Of a DNA stretch of 64,000 nucleotides, positions 52,801 to 61,200 are shown piece by piece (within the stretch, counting starts at the first letter, position 1; each line of letters starts with the position of its first letter). The translations under genes and the position numbers were made by a program. The DNA is from Tribonema minus (taxonomy: Eukaryota > Sar > Xanthophyceae > Tribonematales > Tribonemataceae): positions 496,001 to 560,000 of the forward strand of contig JAFCMP010000423.1 of assembly GCA_017506865.1 (NCBI GenBank), written 5' to 3'. The notes under the pieces are model-generated. The model ran no database searches. It was given only the letters and a program-made list of their open reading frames with translations, and was not told the DNA's origin.

Positions 52801-55723
52801 CCTGCAGTTCTCAGCAGCAGCAGAAAGGGAACTTCACCATTACTTTACCACGGAGTTCCAGTGTGTGACTTTAACCCTCACCCCCTGACATTGTAGGTGG
52901 AGAACAGCTCGAGCTCTGACTGGCCCTAACCCTGGCCCTCGCCAAGCGCATACAGCTGATGCGAGAGCGACCCCAGGTGCAACTAGCTTGGACACATAAA
53001 TACCACTTGATTCAAGAATGAGACACGATCACAGACGAAGCGCCCTTTTTTGTACAGATTTGATTCGATTGTGAATGCACGAGTTCACAACTGCTGCCGC
53101 TGCAATTCTCCTGAAGTCAACCTCTTCACCCAAGTCCGCAGCCACAGGTGCAGCCATGGTCTCTACATGTTCATAGGCAAATCGTACTGCATTGTGCCCC
53201 TGTTTCTGCAGCCATGACCTCTACTGTAGATGGTCACGTGCCACACCTACTGCATCGCGCGAACGCTGTAGTGAGGCATGCTTTGTCAACGCGTTTATGA
53301 GGCAAATATCCCTTCAGCCAGCTACTACTTGACATGTATACTTCTATATATATCAAAAGGAGCCGTCAGCAGTTACTACCATGTATTTAGAATTACATGG
53401 TAGGTGCCAGCAGTATACTACCAGCCTACACATACGAAAGTATTTAGTACATGCCAGCAGTGCCTGTGCCCCTGGCTCTGCAGCCACAGCTGCAGTGCAG
53501 CTCTCGACATGTTCACGGGCCATGCCTACTGCATCACCCGACTGCCGCATAAAGTGAGACCTGATTCACTCATGTACGAATGAGTGTGATATCGCTACGG
53601 AACAGCAGATGCCCGGCAGTCACCTGTGCGCCCGGCTCTGCAGCCACAGCTGCAGCGCACGTCTGGACATGATCATGTGCCGCATATACTGCATTGCTCA
53701 ATCGCTGTAGTGAGGCATGCTTTGCTCATGAATGGACGAGTCAAGTACACCTTCAGCCAGTTACTGTTACTACTTTACACATGTACTTCTATACAGTAGA
53801 TGCCAGCAGTACCTGTGCCCCCGCCACCGCAGCCACAGCTGCAGCGCAGGTCTGGACATGTTCACGAGCCACGCCTACAGCATCGCTCAGGTGCTCAAGA
53901 GAGGCGCGTCCGGAAGCGTTGTTGAGCGCTGCTTTGATGTCAGCGCTCAGGCGCTGCTCCGTGACAAACTCGCCCTCGGGATGCTGCGTGGGCACCGCCT
54001 GAGTACAGTTACGCAGCGAATGAGTGAGTGAGTTAAGTGAAGTCGCTCGAGTACAGTTGTGAAGCGCAACGTGCACGGTGCAACCAGGAACCAAGAGATT
54101 GAATGAGGGAGTGAATGAGTGAGTGAGTAAGTGAGTGTTCCAACATCAGCGCTTCGACAAAGGCGCATGCTCTTGTGGGGGTGAAAGCGCTTTTCACAGC
54201 AGTGCCTGAGACAGGTAGCATACAGACAGATGATTTCATACATCAAGAGGTACACATATTCAGAGGTATGTTGCAGCAATACATGTAGGGCCAGCGCAAC
54301 GGGTGCAGAAAGCGGTTAGCTGGGCCTCTGCTTGTGCGGAGCACCGCCTTAACGTCAGAGCGCACCTGCTGCTTTATTTGTAGGCAGACCAGCTGATGGC
54401 TGGGGGGCCCTGCATGGGAGCCTTTTAAAGAATTGTTTCGTTGCAAAAGGTATGCCAGAGACAAATGGGCATGACGCACGCGCAACTATGCCAGAACCGC
54501 AAGGGCACAACAACAAATTGAATGGAGCGCTGCCATGCATCGTCCATACTGGAGTTGGTCCCAGGAGGACAGCAACGCGAATATAGAAATATGCAGAACA
54601 CATGGGCTCCAGCAGGGCTCAGCAAGAACTGTGCTGAGGGGCATGCTTTGTGTCACGAATGCGGTACTGGCTACCCCCTTTCTGCTCCTCCACTCAGCAT
54701 ATACTTTGAGGCATCTACTGGTACAGTGTATGCTTGTTCATCGCAGCGACAACCCTTAACTTCATGAACGCAGATATGCACCAGGATGTGAATTATAATG
54801 GCAGCGGCTCACCTTCACCAGGCCACGCCTGATGAGCTCCGCCATGATGTGCTGAGCATCCAACACACTGTACTGTGCAGCAGCGCCATCCTGACAATCG
54901 CCACCACCGTCAGCGCATTCGACGTCCACCATTGGCGTATTCCTGCAGATGAACTCCGACCCTGCCCCCCCCGCCTTTGCCGTGCAACATCAAAGCCCCG
55001 GTAAAGTGCGGCGCAGAAAGGAGACAGGTGATAACGTCAACGTCTGAGGAAGAGGGCCGTGGGGAGAAGGAATTTTGGTGTTGAGGTTGGGATGAACTTG
55101 CTGAACGTGCACGTCTACGCATTTGTATCAGTAGCAATAGACTTATTTGTGTATGAATCAGAGCATGTAGTCATGGGTCCACTGACGGTAATTGTGACGG
55201 CGCAGGGCGCAGAGTGCAGACCAGGTGCTGTCAAAATTGTGCCATGAGGGAGCGGGACGGAGATACTGACCTAAGCGATTATCTGGTATGCTGAAGCAGT
55301 TCTGACCGAGACTGGGTAAGCCTAGAGGCAACTCAACGACATCCATTCCAACTGTCGTGGGCTAGCTGCAGCCTTCAACAGTTATTTTCAATCAACTCAA
55401 CTATGTACTTCTTTGTACGGCCAACTTGAAGTATGTGATGTTTACTGCGCTGAACAAATGTGTAACGCTATGAATCCGTTTGAAAAAGAATCAATACATT
55501 GTCTCAAGGTGAACTGCTGCAGAAGATGTACTGCTGGCTGATAGGCAGCGGCACATCGGCTACGACAGAAGGCCGAAGATAGCGTCATGAGGCACATGAT
55601 TAAATCTGACGTCTGGTAGAATGAACGCGATCTTCACACGCGATGATTACCTGTGCACAATCCAAAGCTCCACTACACTGCTGTCTTCGCCACACCAAAG
55701 CTCTCGCTTGACCTCGACCTTCG
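40511..55723 (-). CDS. UFL1: UFM1-protein ligase 1 (UFL1), 15 exons visible
   Basis: The E3 ligase that moves the ubiquitin-like modifier UFM1 to targets, acting at the ER membrane in known organisms. Exons, in gene order: 55651-55723, 54813-54942, 53813-53998, 52667-52801, 51006-51203, 48614-48763, 47375-47653, 47035-47151, 46015-46053, 44972-45093, 44342-44483, 43194-43447, 42946-43014, 41560-41698 and 40511-40804. They add up to about 775 codons with matching phases; human UFL1 has 794 residues. Family landmarks include VVEL near the start, GELITQTYLDGL with LTVAGLASEHDLP, VLRALVAQKLVSGTV with YVPDAYK, a Gly/Lys-rich linker, LSEALAAYL, HLLRSCGARLARSLTE, DKRAERQM and AERLKEERSPPQVLRLALTA. 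A short first exon with the ATG is not found. Introns reach about 2 kb and are full of repeats. Confidence 0.88.
40812..40857. repeat. G tract (C tract on the UFL1 strand)
   Basis: 46 bases that are almost only G on the plus strand, ending 7 bases from the last UFL1 exon. On the minus strand it is a very long pyrimidine tract before the acceptor tcatgcag, so it probably serves as the polypyrimidine tract of the last intron. Confidence 0.85.
41226..41559 (-). repeat. Tandem copies (about 112 bases) of a UFL1 exon 3' end
   Basis: Units beginning near 41298, 41410 and 41525 (the last entering the real exon) share ttgccatgacagcagtgctc-type sequence and a DKRAERQM-like reading on the minus strand. 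They include the donor and the first intron bases. Confidence 0.8.
41560..41698 (-). CDS. UFL1: UFL1 exon (penultimate)
   Basis: 139 bases between ttctgctggcag and gtgatg. The first base completes Trp, then RMVQSEHPDVPAFLSHAE and VVAHRIDKRAERQMLAAEKQ follow, equivalent to the KKRERQ segment of UFL1. Confidence 0.85.
41840..42110 (-). repeat. Two partial copies of a UFL1 exon 5' end
   Basis: Segments near 41850 and 42050 repeat the intron-exon boundary of the exon at 41698, around gcctgccagcagatg. Each includes the acceptor and the first few codons. Confidence 0.8.
42310..42490. repeat. Degenerate telomeric-type units in a UFL1 intron
   Basis: CCCTAA-like units at 42313-42345 and 42465-42482, with an A-rich run at 42343-42361. 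Confidence 0.8.
42946..43014 (-). CDS. UFL1: UFL1 exon (69 bases)
   Basis: Between cacaatgcag and gtgagt. It completes a Ser codon and encodes DAVLQYIQKELAWDVGPPL followed by AEA, ending with two bases of a Trp codon. Confidence 0.8.
43194..43447 (-). CDS. UFL1: UFL1 exon
   Basis: 254 bases between gccccccag and gtgatg. It encodes HADDLLAVNRHLLRSCGARL and SLTERAFLDAEVDW, equivalent to the helical region around HLLK in known UFL1. Confidence 0.82.
44342..44483 (-). CDS. UFL1: UFL1 exon
   Basis: 142 bases between tgctgactgcag and gtaagg. The first base completes an Arg codon, giving RPVLEAHMEAAAAAAA, then FDGELAAHHRAQEAFEKSVL. Confidence 0.85.
44727..44762. repeat. Telomeric-type repeat in a UFL1 intron
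   Basis: Six CCCTAA-type units, one of them CTCTAA; the longest interstitial tract of the window. Confidence 0.95.
44972..45093 (-). CDS. UFL1: UFL1 exon
   Basis: 122 bases between gccgccctgcag and gtacgc, ending in phase 2. It encodes EEAHISAADICLQLQ and LPDLSEALAAYLH. Confidence 0.85.
46015..46053 (-). CDS. UFL1: UFL1 micro-exon (basic linker)
   Basis: 13 codons, SKKEERARKGSKK, before gtgaga. The acceptor ttctgccaag is chosen because it keeps phase 0. A longer version starting after ctgtacag is possible but changes the phase. Confidence 0.5.
46645..46662. repeat. Telomeric-type repeat in a UFL1 intron
   Basis: Two to three TTAGGG units, in the opposite orientation to the tract at 44727. 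Confidence 0.9.
47035..47151 (-). CDS. UFL1: UFL1 exon (linker)
   Basis: 39 codons in phase 0 between cacctatccag and gtcacg. Rich in Pro and Gly (NEPPPPSQRVSDPPERS, DAGGGGSKG). It fits the low-complexity linker of UFL1. Confidence 0.6.
47375..47653 (-). CDS. UFL1: UFL1 exon (largest internal)
   Basis: 93 codons in phase 0 between gacgcgcag and gtactt. It encodes WGLTQDAILARCPGTQLVAS and ends with EVYGVSKNFLEDALAE, equivalent to the V-S-x-x-F segment of UFL1. Confidence 0.88.
48614..48763 (-). CDS. UFL1: UFL1 exon
   Basis: 50 codons in phase 0 between tgctcttctcag and gtaatt. It encodes VLRALVAQKLVSGTVTS, YVPDAYKEAQQEAA and SANNYLDQARAAK, closely following the UFL1 pattern. Confidence 0.9.
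49071..49109. repeat. Telomeric-type repeat in a UFL1 intron
   Basis: A run of CCCTAA and CCCCAA units. Scattered single or double units also occur between 48845 and 48970. Confidence 0.9.
49441..50195. repeat. Long inverted repeat around a CAG microsatellite
   Basis: The arms (about 49441-49690 and 49952-50195) are diverged inverted copies. On the minus strand the left arm reads LPLALLPARSTSAA, and on the plus strand the right arm reads LILALLPARSTPAA, each followed by gtgagctccca. The spacer holds the CAG tract. It lies inside a UFL1 intron that needs no further exon, so it is an insertion. Confidence 0.75.
49786..49834 (+). repeat. CAG microsatellite
   Basis: About 16 CAG or CAA triplets in the spacer of the inverted repeat. 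It would encode poly-Gln or poly-Ala on the plus strand, but no gene containing it is supported. Confidence 0.95.
51006..51203 (-). CDS. UFL1: UFL1 exon
   Basis: 66 codons in phase 0 between ccaccttcag and gtacgc. It encodes ECVTAWLADGRIAATLCRG and SDLAAAHGVDDRRLVE. TTAGGG-type repeats begin right beside it, in the intron upstream. Confidence 0.88.
51215..51500. repeat. Degenerate telomeric-type repeats in a UFL1 intron
   Basis: Several CCCTAA or TTAGGG units in both orientations (51220-51235, 51260-51310, 51392-51409, 51485-51520), mixed with variants such as CCCCTAA and CGCTAA. Confidence 0.9.
52667..52801 (-). CDS. UFL1: UFL1 exon
   Basis: 45 codons in phase 0 between agaactgcag and gtgcgt. 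It encodes GELITQTYLDGLGSSTQEKL and LTVAGLASEHDLP, one of the most family-diagnostic segments. Confidence 0.9.
53130..53720 (-). repeat. Partial copies of the neighbouring UFL1 exon
   Basis: At least three degenerate copies (about 53130-53290, 53460-53560 and 53610-53720) of the 3' half of the exon at 53813-53998, including its donor region. One still reads DAVGMAREHVESCTAAVAA on the minus strand. They are recognised by cagccacagctgcag and gacatgttca-type segments. A further remnant (QQVRSDVKAVLRTSRGPAN) lies near 54290-54390. Confidence 0.75.
53813..53998 (-). CDS. UFL1: UFL1 exon
   Basis: 62 codons in phase 0 between an acceptor ending actcag and a gtactg donor. It encodes SADIKAALNNASGRASLEHL and DAVGVAREHVQTCAAAVA. 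Degenerate partial copies of this exon lie on both sides. Confidence 0.8.
54813..54942 (-). CDS. UFL1: UFL1 exon
   Basis: 130 bases between ttcatctgcag and gtgagc. It encodes MVDVECADGG and QYSVLDAQHIMAELIRRGLV, equivalent to the part of UFL1 with the tissue-wide conserved 'YIT' segment and following helix. Confidence 0.8.
55651..55723 (-). CDS. UFL1: UFL1 exon (N-terminal, VVEL)
   Basis: 73 bases after gaggatttcag, ending in AG before gtaatc. Joined to the next exon it gives SVVELWIVHR followed by NTPMVDVE, the same spacing as in the N-terminus of known UFL1 proteins. It needs a preceding exon ending with one base of a codon. Confidence 0.55.
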
Positions 55724-57522
55724 CTGAAATCCTCCAGTGTGAGCGTGTTGCGCCGTGGCAGTATGAAATTGCGTCCACCTTTGTCGTGCTGAGGAAAGCA
55801 CTGAGCGCTAAACTGCCCTGGCTCCAGCTCTCATTCGTTGGTGGTGCGTGCGCTCTCTTGATCGACTATGTGTGGATCTTGAAGGCAGCCAAGATCTTGT
55901 CTTGCGATTGAGAATGCAGAGACTGTATGGCACGGCTTTGGCTGTAGCGGTAGCTTGGCTAAGCGTGGAGATGATGCATCTCCAGCTATGCTTGCCACTA
56001 CAGCAGCAAAGGTAGTTCTCCCTCTCAATTGCAGAACTTAAATTGCGGGAGAGGACCCACTGCGAGTGGGTCGAGTCCTGGGTACGTGAACGGACGTGAA
56101 CGTGCAAGATGGAACAACAGTTCTCTTTCTCTGATCTTCACTTACCAATGTGATTACGCTTGGGTGATGTACACAGCAGATTCATTCGCTCACGTCATTG
56201 AGTCACCGTAAACTCGTGATTTAAATTGCAGCGTCTGCCCGCTGGTGCCCCCCCCCCCCCCCCCCTCCGGACGGGGGGGGGGAACGTTCACGTAGCTCGC
56301 CTGCGCTTTACCTGAACCTTTAGATATACTATCCACCAATCAGCTGTCAAGAATTAGGTTTGGCCTGTACAACAGCAGCACCTGCTCTTATCCACCAAAA
56401 CAGATTGCAAACGAATGCGTATTTGACCGTTCAAAAGTTTAGCCGCCTTGAAGTCAGATGTGCTGTTGATACAAGTTCTCTGTTTTATGCTACAAGTAGC
56501 ATGAAATGCCAGGAGCTCTGGAAGGGGGAGACCGTTCTCTGGACCGGTACTTCAACTTCAAGCCCTGTGCCAGCAACTAGGAGGAAGGCTCTTTTTCGCT
56601 TCAACAACAAGTGCTCAAGGCACCTACAAGGCAAGCAACAAGAGGCCATCCTGGCTGGGAGACAGCAAGACCTCTGGAGCTGAGCCATATCCATTGGGCT
56701 CACTCTCCTTCTTCAGTCATGTCTACACAGGTGTGTCTTTGTTTGCCCCACTGATGTTTGCCCTGCAAGTTGGTTGCACTTTGATGTCACTAGCAGCTCA
56801 GCAGCTCTATTGCTCAAGAACATAGACTCCAGGCTGCTTTGCTGTATCATGGCTCAGCTCCACTTGCCGGCGACAACATCGGTGCTAGACTTTGAAGACT
56901 CTGTCGATTACTCCGACACAGTTTAATGCCGTGCACTTAGGCCACGAAGGTGTTCTGAAGTACTGCGTCCGCGACGGGGTCGCGTTGGCGGTGCAACAGA
57001 CACATAGGGACGCTGCTATGTACTAAGACTGCCCAGCGTCTATCAGTTGCTCGCATGCTATGGCAAGTCCGTGCTGTTTAGTCCTGCAGACGACAGCATG
57101 CGATCAACGAAGCTCACGGTGTTTCCCTTCCAGCACACGGCTGCTAGGCACAACTGGCTATACTGTCAGACTAGGTGCTCCAGCTACTTTGAGGAATCCG
57201 TGAGCATGGACACGCAACCATGCAACAGCGTTTTCCGTCAGTTAGTGTGAGCGCCGCTAACTGATTCGTGCACCTCGGCACAATGTTGCGTGCAGCGTGA
57301 AAACTCATGTATGCAACGGGACTGATCACCCCGACGCATTTTGAGTTGACAATGTGGAGTTGTCCACACGCTGGCTAGACTCGCCTAGGCCGACCCTGGC
57401 ACGCTTTTTCAAGTGGAAAGGGGAATTATCGGCTTCTGCATAACCTCTGAGCAGATTGCATAAACTTTGAGCACTTTGAAAATCTTGAGCGCTCTGGCAC
57501 GCCGTCGACGCGCACATTTTGA
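55724..57522. other. Region between UFL1 and the retrotransposon coding part
   Basis: It should hold the UFL1 first exon and promoter (on the minus strand) and, to the right, the 5' LTR and leader of the retrotransposon. No LTR ends can be fixed because the 3' LTR lies outside the window. A run of about 18 C followed by tccggac and 10 G at 56248-56282 forms a C/G hairpin. Confidence 0.5.
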
Positions 57523-58203
57523 GCGTTTGCCCGCTCTACACAGAAGTGCGTACTAGCGACGAGTTGCCAACTTTGTCGTGTGTCTCAGGGAGGAAGTGCT
57601 ATCCACACTGGCAACGCCGAACAGCCTGCGACGGCCTTAGCCTCCGTTGGGGAAACGGGTGGCGCGGGAACCGGCGGTGAGAGTAGCGGTGGCGGTGCGG
57701 ATCCGCAGGCACAGCCCCCCCCTGTGCACCCTGTGTCGGCGCCTCCTGCCGATCAGGGCGGCATGTCGGCTGCGGTCGCCTCGATCCCCGCGAGCGCTGG
57801 GACTGCACCGACTGCCACTCCGCCTGTCACTGCCGCTCAAGCTCAAGGTCCCCCCGCGTCCTCCGGAAACCTGCCGGTCGCGACATCCGCCGCACCTGCC
57901 CCGGCTTCCGGTGATGGTCGAGAGCAGATGGACGACATTGTTCGAGGACTTCGCGCTGCTCTCCCCGCTATAAGCGACGAGGCTCTGCGCCGTGCTGCAG
58001 AGCGCGTGAGCGCTTCGGTGCGTCCAGCTGCTAGTACCACTGCTAGCCTCGACCCAGCCATACTCTTCAGCGCCGGCACCGCTGCAACTCCAAGCGTCGC
58101 CGCCGTCCCCCCGACCTCTTCTGGGGACGTCGAACGCGTCGCCCTCCAACCGCATGACGCAGCCCCTTCGCCAAGACTTCCGCAAGGAGCGCCTTATACT
58201 TGA
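57523..58203 (+). CDS. Retrotransposon Gag-like N-terminal open frame
   Basis: The frame is open from 57523 to a TGA at 58201, with no ATG before 57763. It is Ala/Pro/Gly-rich at first (ADPQAQPPPVHPVSAPPAD), then has a helical segment with EQMDDIVRGLRAALPAISDE and ALRRAAERVSASV, as expected for a structural protein. No capsid domain can be named. The main polyprotein frame overlaps its end in the next frame (+1). Gag and Pol may therefore be joined by programmed +1 frameshifting, by an intron, or this copy may have an indel. The missing early ATG suggests an upstream exon, a non-AUG start, or a start at 57763. Confidence 0.55.
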   Translation, partial: AFARSTQKCVLATSCQLCRVSQGGSAIHTGNAEQPATALASVGETGGAGTGGESSGGGADPQAQPPPVHPVSAPPADQGGMSAAVASIPASAGTAPTATPPVTAAQAQGPPASSGNLPVATSAAPAPASGDGREQMDDIVRGLRAALPAISDEALRRAAERVSASVRPAASTTASLDPAILFSAGTAATPSVAAVPPTSSGDVERVALQPHDAAPSPRLPQGAPYT

Positions 58204-61200
58204 AGACTGGAACGCCATGGTCGACCGCACCGAGGACTTTTACAAAGCCATGCGTCCCCAACAGCTCGCAGACTTCAAGCGCAACCTCAAAGAGGCAGCT
58301 GAGCGGCAGGGCATGGCGCTCGCTATCGTCAACGAGGGCGCCAAGGCCAAGACTAGCGCCATGCGCGGCAGCGCCGCTATGGACACTTCGGACGAGGGCC
58401 ACCCTAGGGCTGCGGCGATGGCTCCCGCCAAGCCTGCCAAGCAGCCGGCCAAGCCCAAGAGCGACAAGGCCAGGGCTTCCAGCAGCGACGAGTGCTTCGG
58501 GTGCCACAAGCACTTTGGTGGAGAGAACAAGCTCCGGGAGCACTGCCAAGAGTGCCCGGAATGGTACGAGCACCGCATCGAGCGCCTGAAGGCCGCCAAG
58601 AGGCCCCACGACAAGCTGGAGAAGCGCCGCGACGAGCTGCGCGCCAAGCGCGCCAAGACAAGTGAGTGTTCGCTCACCGCTTTCCACACCTTGCCTAGTG
58701 CACTCATGGATGTTGACGCGCCAGTGCAACTTGGGCACAGCGGTCATTGCACTAGCTCCACGCAAGATGTGCTAGAAGCGCTAGATGTGCAACCAGCGGC
58801 GACTGAGGCCGGCACACAAGTCACTACACGCATGCTTGACAAGACCGTTGGCACTTGCATGTTAGCCACATTCTTGTATGCGCATAGTGAGCTAGCAGTA
58901 CGCGCACTTGACACCAGCGCACCTTTGACTGCTCCAGATGCCAGTGACGCTCCAGCAGTATGCGCACCTGACACTAGCGCACCCTTGACTGCTTTGGGCA
59001 CCAGTGACACAACCAGTTGCGCGCCGCTTGCAGCGCAAGATGTCGCTCATGATGTTGCTACTCCGCAGCCAGGTAAGACCGACGTTTCTGACTCTGACCC
59101 CAGATGCGTTGCACCTACTTCCACCACTTCGCCCGTGTCATATCCGCAGACTAAGGAGGCGTCTGATGCCGACGCGGGGCGTTCGGACAGAAGGCGGCTG
59201 CGGGTGGCAGAGTTGTGCTGTGGAATAGGGGGTGTACATAGGGGGTTGCAGGAGTTCGCACGTGCAGCAGACGTTGACGTGCAGGTGGTCTTAGCGGTAG
59301 ACAACTGCAAGCGTACATGTGAGGAGTACAGCAAACTCTTCCCTGACACCGAGGTCATATGTGCAGATGTATCTAGCCCCCAAGTTCGCGAGAGGCTCAA
59401 GCACCTCAAGCCAGACGCGATTTGGAATACATCTTCTTGTGTTGAGTTTTCCCCTGCGGGAATGGGGATTGAAGGCGATGCAGCACGCACGCTTGTACAT
59501 GTTGCGGAGATTGCTGCCGATTGCCTGCCAGCTCTAGTCATCAACGAAAACGTGCCTAGGATGCTCCTATCAAGCTCATGGCGTGACTTCTGCCGCGTCG
59601 TGGGTACAAAGGGGTACTCCACCTATGAGGTGCAGTTTCGTGGGACCGACGTCAATGGTGCATCTTCACGCGAGCGCATCTATACTGTGTCAGCTGCAAA
59701 TGCTGCTCGGTTGCCTGAACGATTTGCACGCTTGAATGCAATTCTCAATGAGCGCTTTCGCACCAGCAAGCCACGTACGGTCCGTGAACATCTTGGTTGC
59801 TCCCATGACACGTTTTATTGGGACCCGAGGCAACCCACGACGCAAGGCGTGCTGTCTACTGACATGCCGCTCCCTAGCCCTGTTACTCGCCAGCCTGGGC
59901 GGGGCCCCTCCTCGTCTTATCAGCCACGTGAGAAAGACGCGGGACCGGTTAATAAGGCCCTTGTCTTGACTGTTGATCAGGTCATGAACTTGCTGGGCTA
60001 CTTTGAGCCACATCCTTCCGGGACCATCACTCAGATGAAGCGCTGGGCTGCAAACTTAGTGCAACCCAATTGCGTGTCAGCGCTCATGCTTGCCTTGCAC
60101 GCGGTCGCCGCCTTGCCGGAGGAGTGGCCAAGCCCTCGTGATGCCACTGGCGTCTCACCAGGTGAGGTTGTAGTGCATGATCGCACTTCTCCCCCGCCAG
60201 AATGGATGGTAGACTCCAGCCCTGATCTGCCTGTAATACTGCGCCTAGCTAGTACTTGCGTGCGGAACTTCCAGCGTTTTACACGCAATGTAGGCCAAGC
60301 CATACTTGCATCATTTCGGCCTGGAAGTGATGCACCGGTTTCGCAGACGCCTTGGACGTACGGTGAAGATGAGGAAGAGCCTTTGACTCCTCATGCTTCT
60401 CATGCGCCGCATGTCGAGACGCCACGTGCTGTTGCAATGCGAGAAATGAGCGACATTGACAGCGATGCAGATGCTCAGCAGCCTAGTGCTAGTAGCATTG
60501 CTACCGATGTTTTCAAGGCTCAACCCAGGCGCATAGCACGTGACAAGCCTCCCAAGATTCTACATAGGGCACGTGCAGTCGGCAGACCTAAGAAGAATGG
60601 CTTTGTGCACATGCCAATACGCACACAAGTTGGTAACGGCATACAAGAACTGGTACTTGACGCGTTAGTGGACAACGGCGCCGAGGCCGAGTTCATTAAC
60701 ACAGAACGCGCACACCAGTTGCCGCCGGGTTCAATTTGCCCGCTGTCCGAGGGTGATTTTACCACGGTTGAACTTGCAGACGCCAAGAAGTCTGTGCCAA
60801 TTTCAGGTGTAGTGCACGCCCAGGTGCGCTTCAAAGACACCATATTCACACACGCTTTTTACGTGGTGGACCTGCCTTACGAGGCAATCTTGGGGTCACA
60901 TTTCTTTGGCAAATTTGGCTCGTCCATCACCTATGAACATGGCATGCGATTCCACCCCGCTGGATCCGCTGGACCTGCCGTTGCCATGCATGAACAAGCT
61001 AAGTTGGGGACTCTAGACCCCCCAGCTGCCAACACGATCAAGGTGGGTGTTACAAGAGCCAAGTCTTCTCAGAGGCCCACTTTGCCTAGTCGCACTTATT
61101 TGCTGCGTACAACGTGTGACCAGGTGCTTAAAGCTGACACCGCTAAAACCATTGAAGTAGTGTCACATCCACCAGTACAGTGCACAGGCCCTGTTGAAGT

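Noticed and set aside
57600..57625. tggcaacgccgaac as a primer-binding site
   Set aside because: It begins with TGG, but it lies within the Gag-like frame and no LTR end can be confirmed next to it without the 3' LTR.
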